Notes: generated by a model from the letters alone, not told the origin. DNA of 36,823 nt from an uncultured Bacilli bacterium (GCA_934098375.1 CAKOOC010000010.1:1-36823), one strand, 5' to 3'; positions 24,019 to 31,686 are shown, numbered from the stretch's first letter. A program made the numbers and translations.

Positions 24019-24046
24019 TTTTCATTAAATTTTCAAAAATTTTCAT
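24019..24046 (-). promoter_or_regulatory. Three phased TGAAAA repeats: candidate response-regulator box
   Basis: Read on the minus strand, TGAAAA occurs three times (T runs beginning at 24019, 24030 and 24040 on the plus strand), spaced 10 and 11 bases, one helical turn each, ending four bases upstream of the -35. This geometry is typical of OmpR/PhoP-family direct-repeat sites. The adjacent response regulator is the natural candidate. Confidence 0.55.
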
Positions 24047-24055
24047 TCCATAATA

Positions 24056-24135
24056 AAAGAAGAAGAAATTTTTTAAAAGTGTGAGTTTGAGTTTATATTA
24101 TTTATTATTTTTTATAAAATTATCTCTTCTTCTTT
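24056..24135 (-). terminator. Long stem-loop after the sensor kinase gene
   Basis: 11-bp perfect arms AAAGAAGAAGA (24056-24066) and TCTTCTTCTTT (24125-24135), extended by ATTTT/AAAAT after a small internal loop, with a ~45-base AT-rich loop. It may end the two-component transcript before the TasA promoter, though the T tract is short. Confidence 0.45.
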
Positions 24136-24164
24136 ATATAAGTTATCAGGAAAATGTGAAAATA

Positions 24165-25556
24165 TTATGAAATTTTAGCTTTATCTATTTCAAAGTAGAA
24201 ATTACTACCCTTTCCTTTTTTAGATTTTACACCATAGTTAAATTTATGTTTGGTTAAAACTTCTTTAACAATAGAAAGTCCAAGACCAGTACCAACAACA
24301 TTTCTTTGATGATTTTTTTCATTTTTATAGTATTTTGACCAAATTAATTTTAAATTTTCCTTGTCAATTCCTTTACCAGTATCAATTATTTCTACTAAGT
24401 ATGTGTTCTTTTTTTCAGTTATATTTATTTTTACAGTTAAATCTTTACCCGTATAGTTTATAGCGTTGTTTATTAAATTATAAAGAACATTATTTATTTT
24501 GGTTTTATCAGCATGAACAACGGCGATTTTAGGGGCATTTAAGATTATATTGTAATTTTCCGTTTCTTTAATTATTTCATATCTATTTAAGACAGAGTTT
24601 ACTTCTTCAATTAAATCATAGTCTTCTAAATTTAAATTACTACTATTGTTTTGCAGTTTGGATAAATCTAGAATATCGTTTACTAAAATATTTAATCGGT
24701 CCGCTTCGTCAATAATAACATTTAGATTTTCGGTTCTTTTTTCTTCGTTATTATTATTTATGTCTCTTGCCATTTCAGCGTATGCTTTAATCATGGTAAG
24801 TGGTGTTTTTAAATCATGTGATACATTAGCCATTAAGTCTCTTCTTAGTTCATCCGTATTTTTTATTTCGGTACAAGCGTAATTTAAAACATCGTTTAGT
24901 TCATCTAATTCAGCAATATTATATTTTATATCGTCTTTTTCATAATTACCTTCAGCCATTGATTTGGCTTTTTTAGTTATGTTTAAAATTGGCTTATTAA
25001 GCATTTTACCAACAAAGAAGGATACAATAATAGAAAGAATAATAGTTATTAACGTAATATAGATTAACTGGTTAGTTAAAACATTAGTAGTTGTTCCAAC
25101 ATCTTCTAGTTTAGTGTTTAATAAAATGTGGACATCATTTGGTAAATTAATGCCGTAAATAAGACTTTTAGAATTATTGGAAGGATTTTCTACGCGATAA
25201 ATAACGGTTTCTTTGGAACTAGTAATAATTTTATTTTTTATTTTTTTAATATTAACATTATTACTTGTTAGTAAACAATCTTTATTTAGAGTATTATAGT
25301 TAACATTTTGGGTACCGACATATAAGTCAATACATATTTCATTATTATAAGCAGTGGTTTCTAAATTATTTAAAATGTCTGATTTATTATTAATGATGTT
25401 AGTGGCGATTTGCTCAATTTTTTTTATTTGATAACGTTCATAGAAAACTTTTAAAAAGCCAATTTGAAAAAACCATAGTAGTAATAAGATGCAAGCAGAA
25501 AAGATAATTAGATAGGCAAAAGTCTTAATACTAAGACTGTTTTTCTTTATATTCAA
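24165..25556 (-). CDS. Membrane sensor histidine kinase (OmpR/PhoR class)
   Basis: 463 aa. Membrane segments at about 13-36 and 162-184 flank a ~125-residue extracellular sensor with two Cys. A HAMP domain follows (~184-232), then HisKA with MANVSHDLKTPL (phospho-His 247) and the HATPase domain: N box NVLYNLINNAINYT, G1 DTGKGI, G2 GTGLGLSIV. It overlaps the response-regulator gene by 26 bases and starts with TTG at 25556. The SD AAAGGTAGG lies upstream, and no other start codon precedes the first membrane segment. The gene order points to control of the TasA/SipW genes downstream; the signal is unknown. Confidence 0.93.
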   Translation of the reverse strand: MNIKKNSLSIKTFAYLIIFSACILLLLWFFQIGFLKVFYERYQIKKIEQIATNIINNKSDILNNLETTAYNNEICIDLYVGTQNVNYNTLNKDCLLTSNNVNIKKIKNKIITSSKETVIYRVENPSNNSKSLIYGINLPNDVHILLNTKLEDVGTTTNVLTNQLIYITLITIILSIIVSFFVGKMLNKPILNITKKAKSMAEGNYEKDDIKYNIAELDELNDVLNYACTEIKNTDELRRDLMANVSHDLKTPLTMIKAYAEMARDINNNNEEKRTENLNVIIDEADRLNILVNDILDLSKLQNNSSNLNLEDYDLIEEVNSVLNRYEIIKETENYNIILNAPKIAVVHADKTKINNVLYNLINNAINYTGKDLTVKINITEKKNTYLVEIIDTGKGIDKENLKLIWSKYYKNEKNHQRNVVGTGLGLSIVKEVLTKHKFNYGVKSKKGKGSNFYFEIDKAKIS

Positions 25557-26199
25557 ATTTATAACCTACCTTTCTAATAGTTTTGATATTATCACGGTAT
25601 GGGCCGATTTTACTTCTTAATAGTTTTATGTGGGCATCAATGGTACGATCATCGGCTTCATAGTCATAACCCCAGATGGAATTTATTATTTTATCTCTAG
25701 TTAAAACAATATTTAGATTAGTTAAAAATAAATATAAAAGTTCAAACTGAGTGTGAGTAAGTTCAATAATTTCTCCTTTAATTAGACATTCTCTAGTGGT
25801 TTTGTTTATTACGATATCATCTACGGTAATAATTTCATCTTTGTTAGTTCTTTTGGTAACAGCTTTGATGCGCGCCATTAGTTCTTTAGGGCTAAATGGT
25901 TTGGTAACATAGTCATCAGCACCTAGTTCAAAACTATTTAGTTTATCAAATTCCATGGTTCTTGCTGATAACATTATAACAGGAATATCTTTTATTTCTT
26001 TTATTTCTTTGATGGCGGTTATGCCATCTTTTTTAGGCATCATGATATCAAGGATTACTACATCAACATCCTTTTCTAATAAAATATTGATGGCTTCTTC
26101 ACCATTTTCTGCTTCGTAAACAGTATAGCCTTCATTTAGAGAATATTCTTTTATAACGTTTCTGATAAGTGCTTCATCATCACATACTAATATCTTCAT
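25531..26199 (-). CDS. OmpR/PhoB-family response regulator
   Basis: 222 aa. Receiver domain with Asp7-Asp8, phospho-acceptor Asp51 (VVILDIMMP), Ser in IMLSAR and Lys in DYVTKPFSP. The C-terminal winged helix contains LTHTQFELLYLFL and DRTIDAHIKLLRSKIG, the PhoB/OmpR DNA-binding signature. I start at the ATG at 26199; the frame's GTG at 26211 lies inside the GGTGA SD region. First gene of the two-component operon. Its own -10 is at 26220-26225, and repeated TTCAt/TTCAc elements 11 bases apart lie upstream, so it may autoregulate. Confidence 0.95.
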   Translation of the reverse strand: MKILVCDDEALIRNVIKEYSLNEGYTVYEAENGEEAINILLEKDVDVVILDIMMPKKDGITAIKEIKEIKDIPVIMLSARTMEFDKLNSFELGADDYVTKPFSPKELMARIKAVTKRTNKDEIITVDDIVINKTTRECLIKGEIIELTHTQFELLYLFLTNLNIVLTRDKIINSIWGYDYEADDRTIDAHIKLLRSKIGPYRDNIKTIRKVGYKFEYKEKQS

Positions 26200-26219
26200 T
26201 TCTTTCACCACTTAAGTAT

Positions 26220-26225
26220 ATTATA
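26220..26225 (-). promoter_or_regulatory. -10 of the two-component operon, with possible direct repeats upstream
   Basis: TATAAT on the minus strand about 20 bases before the start. The -35 is poor. Between about 26230 and 26250 the plus strand has TGAAT and TGAAA 11 bases apart, the same core as the TasA promoter repeats but in opposite orientation. Confidence 0.5.
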
Positions 26226-26270
26226 GCAAATATGTGAATTTAAAATGAAATTTTTAAAAAGTTTGCAAAT

Positions 26271-26301
26271 AAAAAATCACTTCAATTACATGAAATGATT
26301 T
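26271..26301 (-). terminator. Terminator of the yebC-like gene
   Basis: 11-bp stem with one G-U (26274-26284 with 26291-26301), 6-base loop, then a T run on the minus strand. It overlaps the stop. Confidence 0.8.
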
Positions 26302-27020
26302 TAATCCATTTTGACATTAGTATAAATAGCGGTTACGTCGTCAATATCATCAAGCATATTATATAGTTTGTCAAATACTTCTTTGTCTTCACCGGTTAAA
26401 GTTATTTCTTCTTTAGGATACATTCCTACTTCATCGTAATCATAATCAATATTAGGAATAAGTTTTTCTAAAATATCTTTAATTTTATGAATATCAGTAG
26501 GATTAGCAGTAATAGTAATTAGTTCATTATCATCTTCAAAATCAATTAATTCGATTCCTTCATTTAATAAACTTTCAAATATTTCTTCGCCTTTATTAGA
26601 TTTAAAACTAACAATAGCTAAATAATCATAATTATATGAGACAGAATTTGTTACTCCTAAACTTTTGTTTACTTTGTTAAAGGCGGCTCTTACAAAACCA
26701 ACAGTACGATTTACATTATCAGTTAATGTTTTAATAATAAAAGTTGAAGCCCCAGGACCAAAACCTTCGTAAATAACTTCAGTATAATCTTCTGTTCCGG
26801 CTCCTTTAGCTTTATCGATTGCTCTTTTTATAATATCACTTGGTACTTGTTCTTTTTTAGCTTTTTCAACAATTCTTTTTAAATTTACATTAGCTTCTAA
26901 ATCAGGTGATCCTTTTTTAGCAGCTAAATATATTTCTTTGGCATAATTACTATATAATTTGGCTTTGACTGCGCCATTTTTTTGGATACTTGCTTTTCTT
27001 ACTTCATAGGCTCTACCCAT
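26301..27020 (-). CDS. YebC/YeeI-family protein
   Basis: 239 aa. The N-terminus MGRAYEVRKASIQKNGAVKAK, KIYLAAKKGSPDLEANVNLKRIVEKAK (split here as YAKEIYLAAK and SPDLEAN) and YEGFGPGAS are diagnostic of the YebC/TACO1 family, closest by pattern to Bacillus YeeI. Older work calls these transcriptional regulators; more recent work links YebC proteins to relief of ribosome stalling at proline stretches. The ATG at 27020 has AAGGTG as SD; the GTG three codons upstream is within it. Monocistronic, promoter at 27047-27075 inside the end of the patatin gene. Confidence 0.93.
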   Translation of the reverse strand: MGRAYEVRKASIQKNGAVKAKLYSNYAKEIYLAAKKGSPDLEANVNLKRIVEKAKKEQVPSDIIKRAIDKAKGAGTEDYTEVIYEGFGPGASTFIIKTLTDNVNRTVGFVRAAFNKVNKSLGVTNSVSYNYDYLAIVSFKSNKGEEIFESLLNEGIELIDFEDDNELITITANPTDIHKIKDILEKLIPNIDYDYDEVGMYPKEEITLTGEDKEVFDKLYNMLDDIDDVTAIYTNVKMD

Positions 27021-27046
27021 TTTATGCACCTTCCATTTCTTTTGGT

Positions 27047-27075
27047 ATTATATAAATTTTTATAAAGTTTTGCAA
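27047..27075 (-). promoter_or_regulatory. Promoter of the yebC-like gene
   Basis: -35 TTGCAA (27070-27075), 17-base spacer, -10 TATAAT (27047-27052). The -35 lies in the last codons of the patatin gene. Confidence 0.7.
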
Positions 27076-28109
27076 CTAAAAATAAATTCTTTTAAAGTCT
27101 TATCTTTAATTTCTAAATGTTTTTTAATATGCTTAATTTGTTTTTTAATATTCATTAATTCTAAATTACTTATTTTATTTTGTTTTAAGATTTTTTCCAC
27201 TACATTTATCAGTAAATCTTTATTACTTTCTACTTTATATTTTGCTTTTAATTTAGTTATCATTTCATAAGATATGTTTCTTACAATACGATTATAGTAT
27301 TTATCTTTTTTAAGAACAAAATAATAATCAAAGCCGTCACATTTATTAATAACTTTAAGAGCATCTAAATATCCTAGGATAAGATTATTTTTATTTGATT
27401 CATGATCAAAAAGAATAATAGATCCTAAGTTTACTTTAGGTTTAATTTCGATTACCTTGGTATCTTTTTTTAATTTGTTATGAGAAAAGCCAATTCCTTT
27501 TATTCTAATGGAATAAATGGTATCACAGCCATAGTGTTCAACTAAGGAAAGTGGCACGTTATTATAAAAACCACCATCTAAGTAATAATTATCGTCGATG
27601 ATAGGTTTAAAGTTAAATATTGGTAGGTAGCAAGATGCCATAATATATTCAGCAACTTTACCTTCAGGAATATCGTCAATAGTAAGTTCTAGAGGTTTCA
27701 TTCCTTTAACTTTTACGGTAATAAGGCCAAATTTAGTTTTGCTTTTTCTTAATTTTTTTTCATCGATATTTTCACTTACTACTTTTAAAAATTTATTGGT
27801 ATTAATTCCTTTATTTTTAATAATAGATTTTAAGTTATCATAGCCAAGGGATAAATCTTCTTTAGTGAATTTTTTCTTCTTAAAATCTTTAATTAGTTTA
27901 CTGTTAATATCAAAAATATCGGTTGTAGTATTAAGCCATAAGGATACTAATTTTTTAATATCTCCTTGAGCCATTAAAGCGGCGTTTAAAGAACCAATGG
28001 ATGTTCCGGCAATAATGGCAGGTTTAATATTATTAGTAACTAACGCGATATAGGCGCCAGCTTGATAAGCACCTTTAGCTCCGCCACCTTCTAAAGCAAA
28101 TCCAATCAT
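27060..28109 (-). CDS. Patatin-like phospholipase
   Basis: 349 aa. The oxyanion motif LEGGGAKGAYQAGA is at residues 7-20, the nucleophile elbow GTSIG has Ser37, and the catalytic Asp is in LDGG (Asp178): a complete Ser-Asp dyad of the patatin/RssA family. It likely hydrolyses membrane lipid acyl esters from the cytoplasmic side. The ~150-residue C-terminal part beyond the patatin core is Lys-rich and helical, longer than the minimal RssA form. Its ATG overlaps the ZIP transporter stop (ATGA), so the two are co-translated. Confidence 0.9.
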   Translation of the reverse strand: MIGFALEGGGAKGAYQAGAYIALVTNNIKPAIIAGTSIGSLNAALMAQGDIKKLVSLWLNTTTDIFDINSKLIKDFKKKKFTKEDLSLGYDNLKSIIKNKGINTNKFLKVVSENIDEKKLRKSKTKFGLITVKVKGMKPLELTIDDIPEGKVAEYIMASCYLPIFNFKPIIDDNYYLDGGFYNNVPLSLVEHYGCDTIYSIRIKGIGFSHNKLKKDTKVIEIKPKVNLGSIILFDHESNKNNLILGYLDALKVINKCDGFDYYFVLKKDKYYNRIVRNISYEMITKLKAKYKVESNKDLLINVVEKILKQNKISNLELMNIKKQIKHIKKHLEIKDKTLKEFIFSCKTL

Positions 28110-28834
28110 AATAGTCCTCCTATTAACATTAAAATGATACCAGTTATTAAACCGATGGTACTATATTTATTATAATTTTCTTTTAATTCAATAAATAGCT
28201 CAAAGATAACTAGATAAATTATCATGCCAATAGTTATGCTTAAAAGAAATCCTAAGAAGGTATTTGTTAGTAAATCTTTAAATAAGTATAAAATAACGCC
28301 ACCAATAAAGGTTGAAATAGATAGTAAAATTAAATATATCCACATAACTTTTTTATTATTATTTTTGTTTAGCATCGCGGTAATTTCAATACCAAAAGGA
28401 ATATTATGAAGTCCAACGCCAATAGCATAAATAATACCGGTTTTAAAATCATTTTGAGCGATACCATAAATTCCCATTCCTTCAACAATATTGTGAATGA
28501 TAAGCGCCACTGAGGTCATGATACCTATATGATTTAAATGATTTTCATGGTGTTTTACTTCTTCAAAATGATCATGGTGAGGAACTTTCTTTTCTAATAT
28601 AAATAGTAAACCTAAACCAATAAGAGTACCAGAAATAATGTACAAATATTTATAATTAGTAAATAAAGAGAGTGTTTCAGGAATTATATCGATTACTAAA
28701 AGTAATATTAAAACGATAAATCCACAGGCTACACTAAAGTTAGTTAATTTTTTGTTTTCTTTATTTTTTAAAGCAATAAGTGCTCCGATTAAAAAGAATA
28801 GTCCTACGATTATGTTTATTAAATTATATTTCAT
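28106..28834 (-). CDS. ZIP-family divalent metal transporter
   Basis: 242 aa, about eight membrane segments. The central His-rich loop (HHDHFEEVKHHENHLNH) and the paired ZIP motifs HNIVEGM and LHNIPFGIEI in the fourth and fifth segments identify a ZIP (ZupT-like) transporter for Zn, Mn or Fe. A GGAG-type SD lies before the ATG. It is first in an operon with the patatin gene. No clear promoter was found, but inverted repeats upstream (28891-28901 with 28967-28977) may mark a metal-dependent operator. Confidence 0.93.
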   Translation of the reverse strand: MKYNLINIIVGLFFLIGALIALKNKENKKLTNFSVACGFIVLILLLVIDIIPETLSLFTNYKYLYIISGTLIGLGLLFILEKKVPHHDHFEEVKHHENHLNHIGIMTSVALIIHNIVEGMGIYGIAQNDFKTGIIYAIGVGLHNIPFGIEITAMLNKNNNKKVMWIYLILLSISTFIGGVILYLFKDLLTNTFLGFLLSITIGMIIYLVIFELFIELKENYNKYSTIGLITGIILMLIGGLL

Positions 28835-29036
28835 TTTTATCTCCTTTTTATTTTAATAAAGCTAGATAGTTAAATACTGCTCTATTAACGTTATTACAAA
28901 ATATTTTCCATTCTAGCCAATTAAGCTAATCATATTTTTTTACTTATGAATATTTGTTATTGTGACTTTTGTAATAAATTTGATACACTTTTTGGTAAAT
29001 GTTCTCATTTTCTCATTTTTTAATTTTTAATTTTTT
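28835..29036. other. Non-coding interval upstream of the ZIP gene
   Basis: No ORF seen. It contains an 11-bp perfect inverted repeat, TTATTACAAAA (28891-28901) and TTTTGTAATAA (28967-28977), enclosing a small TAGC/GCTA palindrome (28914-28917 with 28925-28928). T-rich direct repeats with TCTCATTTT lie near 29003-29018. The ZIP promoter must be here, but I cannot place it with confidence. Confidence 0.5.
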
Positions 29037-29150
29037 CTTAAAACAAATTTTTATGATTTTTCGTTTTATATTTTTTTATAGAACGAATTTTTTGATTTTT
29101 TCGTTCTATAATTTTTTTTAAAACATTTTTTTGCTTTTTTTCGTTTTATA
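29037..29150. repeat. Three 40-bp tandem repeats, each an A/T-rich hairpin
   Basis: The core TCGTTYTATA occurs at 29061, 29101 and 29141, and RAAC at 29041, 29081 and 29121: an exact 40-base period. Each unit is an inverted repeat around a T-rich loop. Unit 2 has 11 perfect pairs (29077-29087 with 29100-29110). Units 1 and 3 carry A-T where unit 2 has G-C (positions 81/106 against 41/66), a compensatory change. The third unit abuts the Fic stop codon. Confidence 0.75.
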
Positions 29151-29152
29151 AA

Positions 29153-30292
29153 TTATTCAGATAAAAATATCTCTACATACTCAGCAAATACAAATATTTG
29201 ATTTCTACTATATCCAGTTGTTTCTTTTATTATGTTTGCAGATTTCAATTCATTTATCACACCATTAACAGTAGATTCAGGCATTTCTAATGCTTCAGAT
29301 ATTTTTTTTCTTGTCGAATATGGTTCATCATAAAAGTAATCTATAATTTTTTTAGCATTATCATATTTAACTTTTAAGTCTGATATTTTATCATCAACTT
29401 TTTTAGTAAGTTCAACAACTTTTTTAAATTTTTCTTTTGCGATTTTAGCTGTTTCGATTATTCCCTCTAAAAAAAACTTTATCCACCCAATGATATCATT
29501 TTTTAATCTAACATCGTTTAATTTTTGATAATATAAATCTCTATTCTTTTCAAAGAAGAAAGATATATATAAACATGGATTATCTAAATATTTTTTACTT
29601 TGTAAATACAAAGGAATTAATAATCTACCGATTCTTCCATTGCCGTCCAAAAATGGATGTATTGACTCAAATTGATAATGAATTATTGCTATTTTTACTA
29701 ACTCAGGTGTATCAATTTCCTCATTATTAATAAATAATTCTAAATCTTTTAAGCAATCGGCAATATCCTCTACTAATGGAGGGACATATGCGGCAGTAGA
29801 TGGCATTGTTCCTCCGATCCAGTTTTGTGATATTCTAAACTCTCCCGGTGTCTTCTTTTCTCCTCTAACACCATTTAGTAATATCCTATGTATTTCTCTA
29901 ATTAATCTATTACATACTGGAAATCCATCGTTTATTTTATATATACCATAATTAGTTGCTTTAACATAGTTTTGAACTTCTTCCCAATCATCTCTTTTTT
30001 CTGGATTTATATCTTGTAAATCAGACAAGTCTTCTTCAATCGTTGTTCTAGTTCCTTCAATTTTGCTGGATTTATTTGCTTCAATTTTTACATGCATTTT
30101 AATATATAAATCAACATTAGGAAGTAATAGTGAGTAAGCATTTAATTCACCAATTTGTCTGTTTGCCTCAGAAAGTAAAGAATCTAATTTTGTATCATCC
30201 CAACCCCAATTATAATTTATGTTGCTTGGTAAAAAGGCTTTATATCCTGTTCCTTGTTTATATTCTCCAGCTTTATATTCTTCTAACTTCAT
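29153..30292 (-). CDS. Fic-family AMPylase-like protein (N-terminal inhibitory helix, C-terminal wHTH)
   Basis: 379 aa. The Fic core motif HPFLDGNGRIGR (about 212-223) is intact, with catalytic His, so transfer of AMP or another nucleotide moiety to target proteins is plausible. An inhibitory helix motif SSKIEG (Ser75..Glu79) lies N-terminal to the core, which makes it a self-inhibited class II Fic protein like SoFic. The last ~70 residues form a winged helix (TRKKISEALEMPESTVNGVI) that may bind DNA or nucleic acid. The ATG at 30292 sits seven bases after AAAGGAG; the ATG at 30298 is too close to it. Surrounded by repeats and palindromes, it looks accessory. Confidence 0.92.
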   Translation of the reverse strand: MKLEEYKAGEYKQGTGYKAFLPSNINYNWGWDDTKLDSLLSEANRQIGELNAYSLLLPNVDLYIKMHVKIEANKSSKIEGTRTTIEEDLSDLQDINPEKRDDWEEVQNYVKATNYGIYKINDGFPVCNRLIREIHRILLNGVRGEKKTPGEFRISQNWIGGTMPSTAAYVPPLVEDIADCLKDLELFINNEEIDTPELVKIAIIHYQFESIHPFLDGNGRIGRLLIPLYLQSKKYLDNPCLYISFFFEKNRDLYYQKLNDVRLKNDIIGWIKFFLEGIIETAKIAKEKFKKVVELTKKVDDKISDLKVKYDNAKKIIDYFYDEPYSTRKKISEALEMPESTVNGVINELKSANIIKETTGYSRNQIFVFAEYVEIFLSE

Positions 30293-30294
30293 AG

Positions 30295-30426
30295 TCATTC
30301 TCCTTTCATATTTCTGCTGTAAATCAAATGATAATCAATTTCATTTACAATATTAAAGTTTTTTTGATTATAATCAATAACTTTATCAGAAATATTTGTA
30401 ATAATATGAAAAGTATTTTCACTCAT
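30295..30426 (-). CDS. Possible 43-codon ORF overlapping the fic start
   Basis: An ATG at 30426 opens 43 codons that stop (TGA) within the fic start region. The product is Asn/Ile/Asp/Tyr-rich, with coding-like codon use and no motif. The SD (AAAG/AAGG) is poorly placed. The frame continues nine codons upstream to a stop, so it could instead be the tail of a decayed gene. If real it would be the first gene of the fic operon, with translational coupling. Confidence 0.4.
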   Translation of the reverse strand: MSENTFHIITNISDKVIDYNQKNFNIVNEIDYHLIYSRNMKGE

Positions 30427-30453
30427 GCCTTCTTTAAATTCTTCTATAACCAG

Positions 30454-30476
30454 TTAATAATATTATATATTATTAA
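30454..30476. promoter_or_regulatory. Perfect palindrome upstream of the fic unit (candidate operator)
   Basis: 9-bp perfect arms TTAATAATA (30454-30462) and TATTATTAA (30468-30476) around TTATA. It lies 28 bases before the mini-ORF, where a -10 would be (TATAAT reads across it on the minus strand). The Fic winged helix could bind here; that is inference. Confidence 0.5.
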
Positions 30477-30532
30477 TAACTTTATTTATGTAAAAATGGA
30501 TTTTGCAAATTGAAGATTGTGAATAATATATA

Positions 30533-30561
30533 TTGACAAATCAATAATTATCATATAAGAT
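30533..30561 (+). promoter_or_regulatory. Plus-strand promoter with operator-like inverted repeat
   Basis: -35 TTGACA (30533-30538), 17-base spacer, -10 TAAGAT (30556-30561). A perfect 10-bp inverted repeat, AAATCAATAA (30538-30547) and TTATTGATTT (30564-30573), is centred on the -10, as for a repressor site. Confidence 0.5.
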
Positions 30562-30567
30562 GGTTAT

Positions 30568-30641
30568 TGATTTAGTCCTTTACTTACAGTCTGGAACTTA
30601 TAGAAGCTTTTAATCGTTGCGCCAATAAGCAATGTTTTTTT
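30568..30641 (+). ncRNA. Candidate ~75-nt small RNA
   Basis: From the predicted start near 30568, a short transcript would run to a terminator hairpin at 30615-30641. It has no ORF. A small internal stem AGTCC/GG(A)ACT can be drawn at about 30573-30598. It points away from fic and toward the end of the convergent DHH gene. No known RNA family was recognised. The evidence is only promoter, operator-like repeat and terminator in the right order. Confidence 0.35.
30615..30641 (+). terminator. Plus-strand terminator of the short transcription unit
   Basis: 6-bp stem with one G-U, CGTTGC (30615-30620) with GCAATG (30629-30634), 8-base loop, then seven T. Modest strength. Confidence 0.5.
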
Positions 30642-30707
30642 ATGAAAAAACTTTATATAACTGTACAAACCTAAAAAAAATTTATTAATCAACATTATTA
30701 TCATACT

Positions 30708-30741
30708 AAAAAAGAAACTATTCTGACAATATAGTTTCTTT
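30708..30741 (-). terminator. Terminator of ackA-nrnA
   Basis: Perfect 11-bp stem AAAGAAACTAT/ATAGTTTCTTT (30711-30721 with 30731-30741), 9-base loop, followed on the minus strand by T. It overlaps the stop codon. Confidence 0.85.
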
Positions 30742-31686
30742 ATTTTCCATAAATATTTTACAAGTTTCATCTAATTCATAGATTAGTTTATCAATATCAT
30801 CTTCGTTTTTAATCCTAGCACCAGATGCATATTTATGTCCCCCACCATTATATTTAGATGCTATGTCATTAATAACAGGGCCTCTTGAACGAATATTTAC
30901 TTTGTATATTTCTTGTTTTTCATCATAGGTTATAAAAGCCCAAGCAATTATTTCTTTTATATAATTAAAATTGTTTACTAAGTTAGATGGTGTGGAAGGA
31001 TCAACTCCATATTCTTTAATCATTTCACTTGTTATCTTCATATAACCAAAACCATTTTCGGTAATGGTCATATTTAAAGTTAAAAATGATTGGAAACGAA
31101 TGTCAGCAATTGGTCTTTCATATAATTTAGTATAAATTTCATTTAAATCTAATTTGTAATCATTTATTAATTTAGAAGCTATTTCAAAGGTCTTACCAGT
31201 GGTAGTAGGGACTAAAAATCTATCACTGTCAGAAGCCATCCCAATATATAATTTAGAAGCTATTTCTTTGTTCATTTTTAGTCTAGTTTTATATATTAAT
31301 CTAGCAACTATTTCTGAAGCAGAGGATGCATTTTCATCTACAATTTCTAAACCCATTTTGTCTTCAAAGGGATGATGATCAATTTTTATTACTTTATCAT
31401 ATTTATTAAATGTTATACCATCAATTCTAGAAATATTAGGAACATCTAAAACAATTAAAAGTGGTTTTTCAAGACTACTTTCATCTATTTTATCTAAGTC
31501 ACCTAAATATCTAAAACGTGCTACTCCGATACCGGCTGCTAAAACATTCTTTTTAGGAAATGTTAGTTTGATTGTATCTTTTAAAGCCATTTGACTGGCA
31601 ACAGCATCAGGATCAGGTCCGATGTGACGGGCTATAACAATATTTTGATATTTAGCAATTGTTTTATAAATGTTCTTTTCTTTCAA
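30718..31686 (-). CDS. DHH/DHHA1 phosphoesterase (NrnA-like)
   Basis: 322 aa. The DHH family motifs are clear: HIGPDPDAVASQ at about 21-32, an Asp in IVLDVPNISRI, IDHHPFED at about 96-103, and the DHHA1 motif GGGHKYASGA near 287. Relatives are NrnA, an oligoribonuclease that also hydrolyses pAp, and c-di-AMP/pApA phosphodiesterases. By size and motif layout a stand-alone NrnA-type enzyme is most likely. It lies 11 bases after ackA in one operon and ends in a strong terminator. Confidence 0.9.
   Translation of the reverse strand: MKEKNIYKTIAKYQNIVIARHIGPDPDAVASQMALKDTIKLTFPKKNVLAAGIGVARFRYLGDLDKIDESSLEKPLLIVLDVPNISRIDGITFNKYDKVIKIDHHPFEDKMGLEIVDENASSASEIVARLIYKTRLKMNKEIASKLYIGMASDSDRFLVPTTTGKTFEIASKLINDYKLDLNEIYTKLYERPIADIRFQSFLTLNMTITENGFGYMKITSEMIKEYGVDPSTPSNLVNNFNYIKEIIAWAFITYDEKQEIYKVNIRSRGPVINDIASKYNGGGHKYASGARIKNEDDIDKLIYELDETCKIFMENKETILSE

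Noticed and set aside
29037..29150. 40-bp repeats as a CRISPR array
   Set aside because: The whole 40-base period is repeated with no unique spacers, only three units exist and no cas gene is near.
30294..30426. Mini-ORF as a class I Fic antitoxin (VbhA-like)
   Set aside because: It lacks the S/T-x-x-x-E-G/N motif, and the Fic protein already carries that motif in its own N-terminus.
30564..30770. 68-codon minus-strand ORF between the Fic island and nrnA
   Set aside because: It has no SD, crosses the strong nrnA terminator, has odd composition and overlaps the better-supported plus-strand unit.
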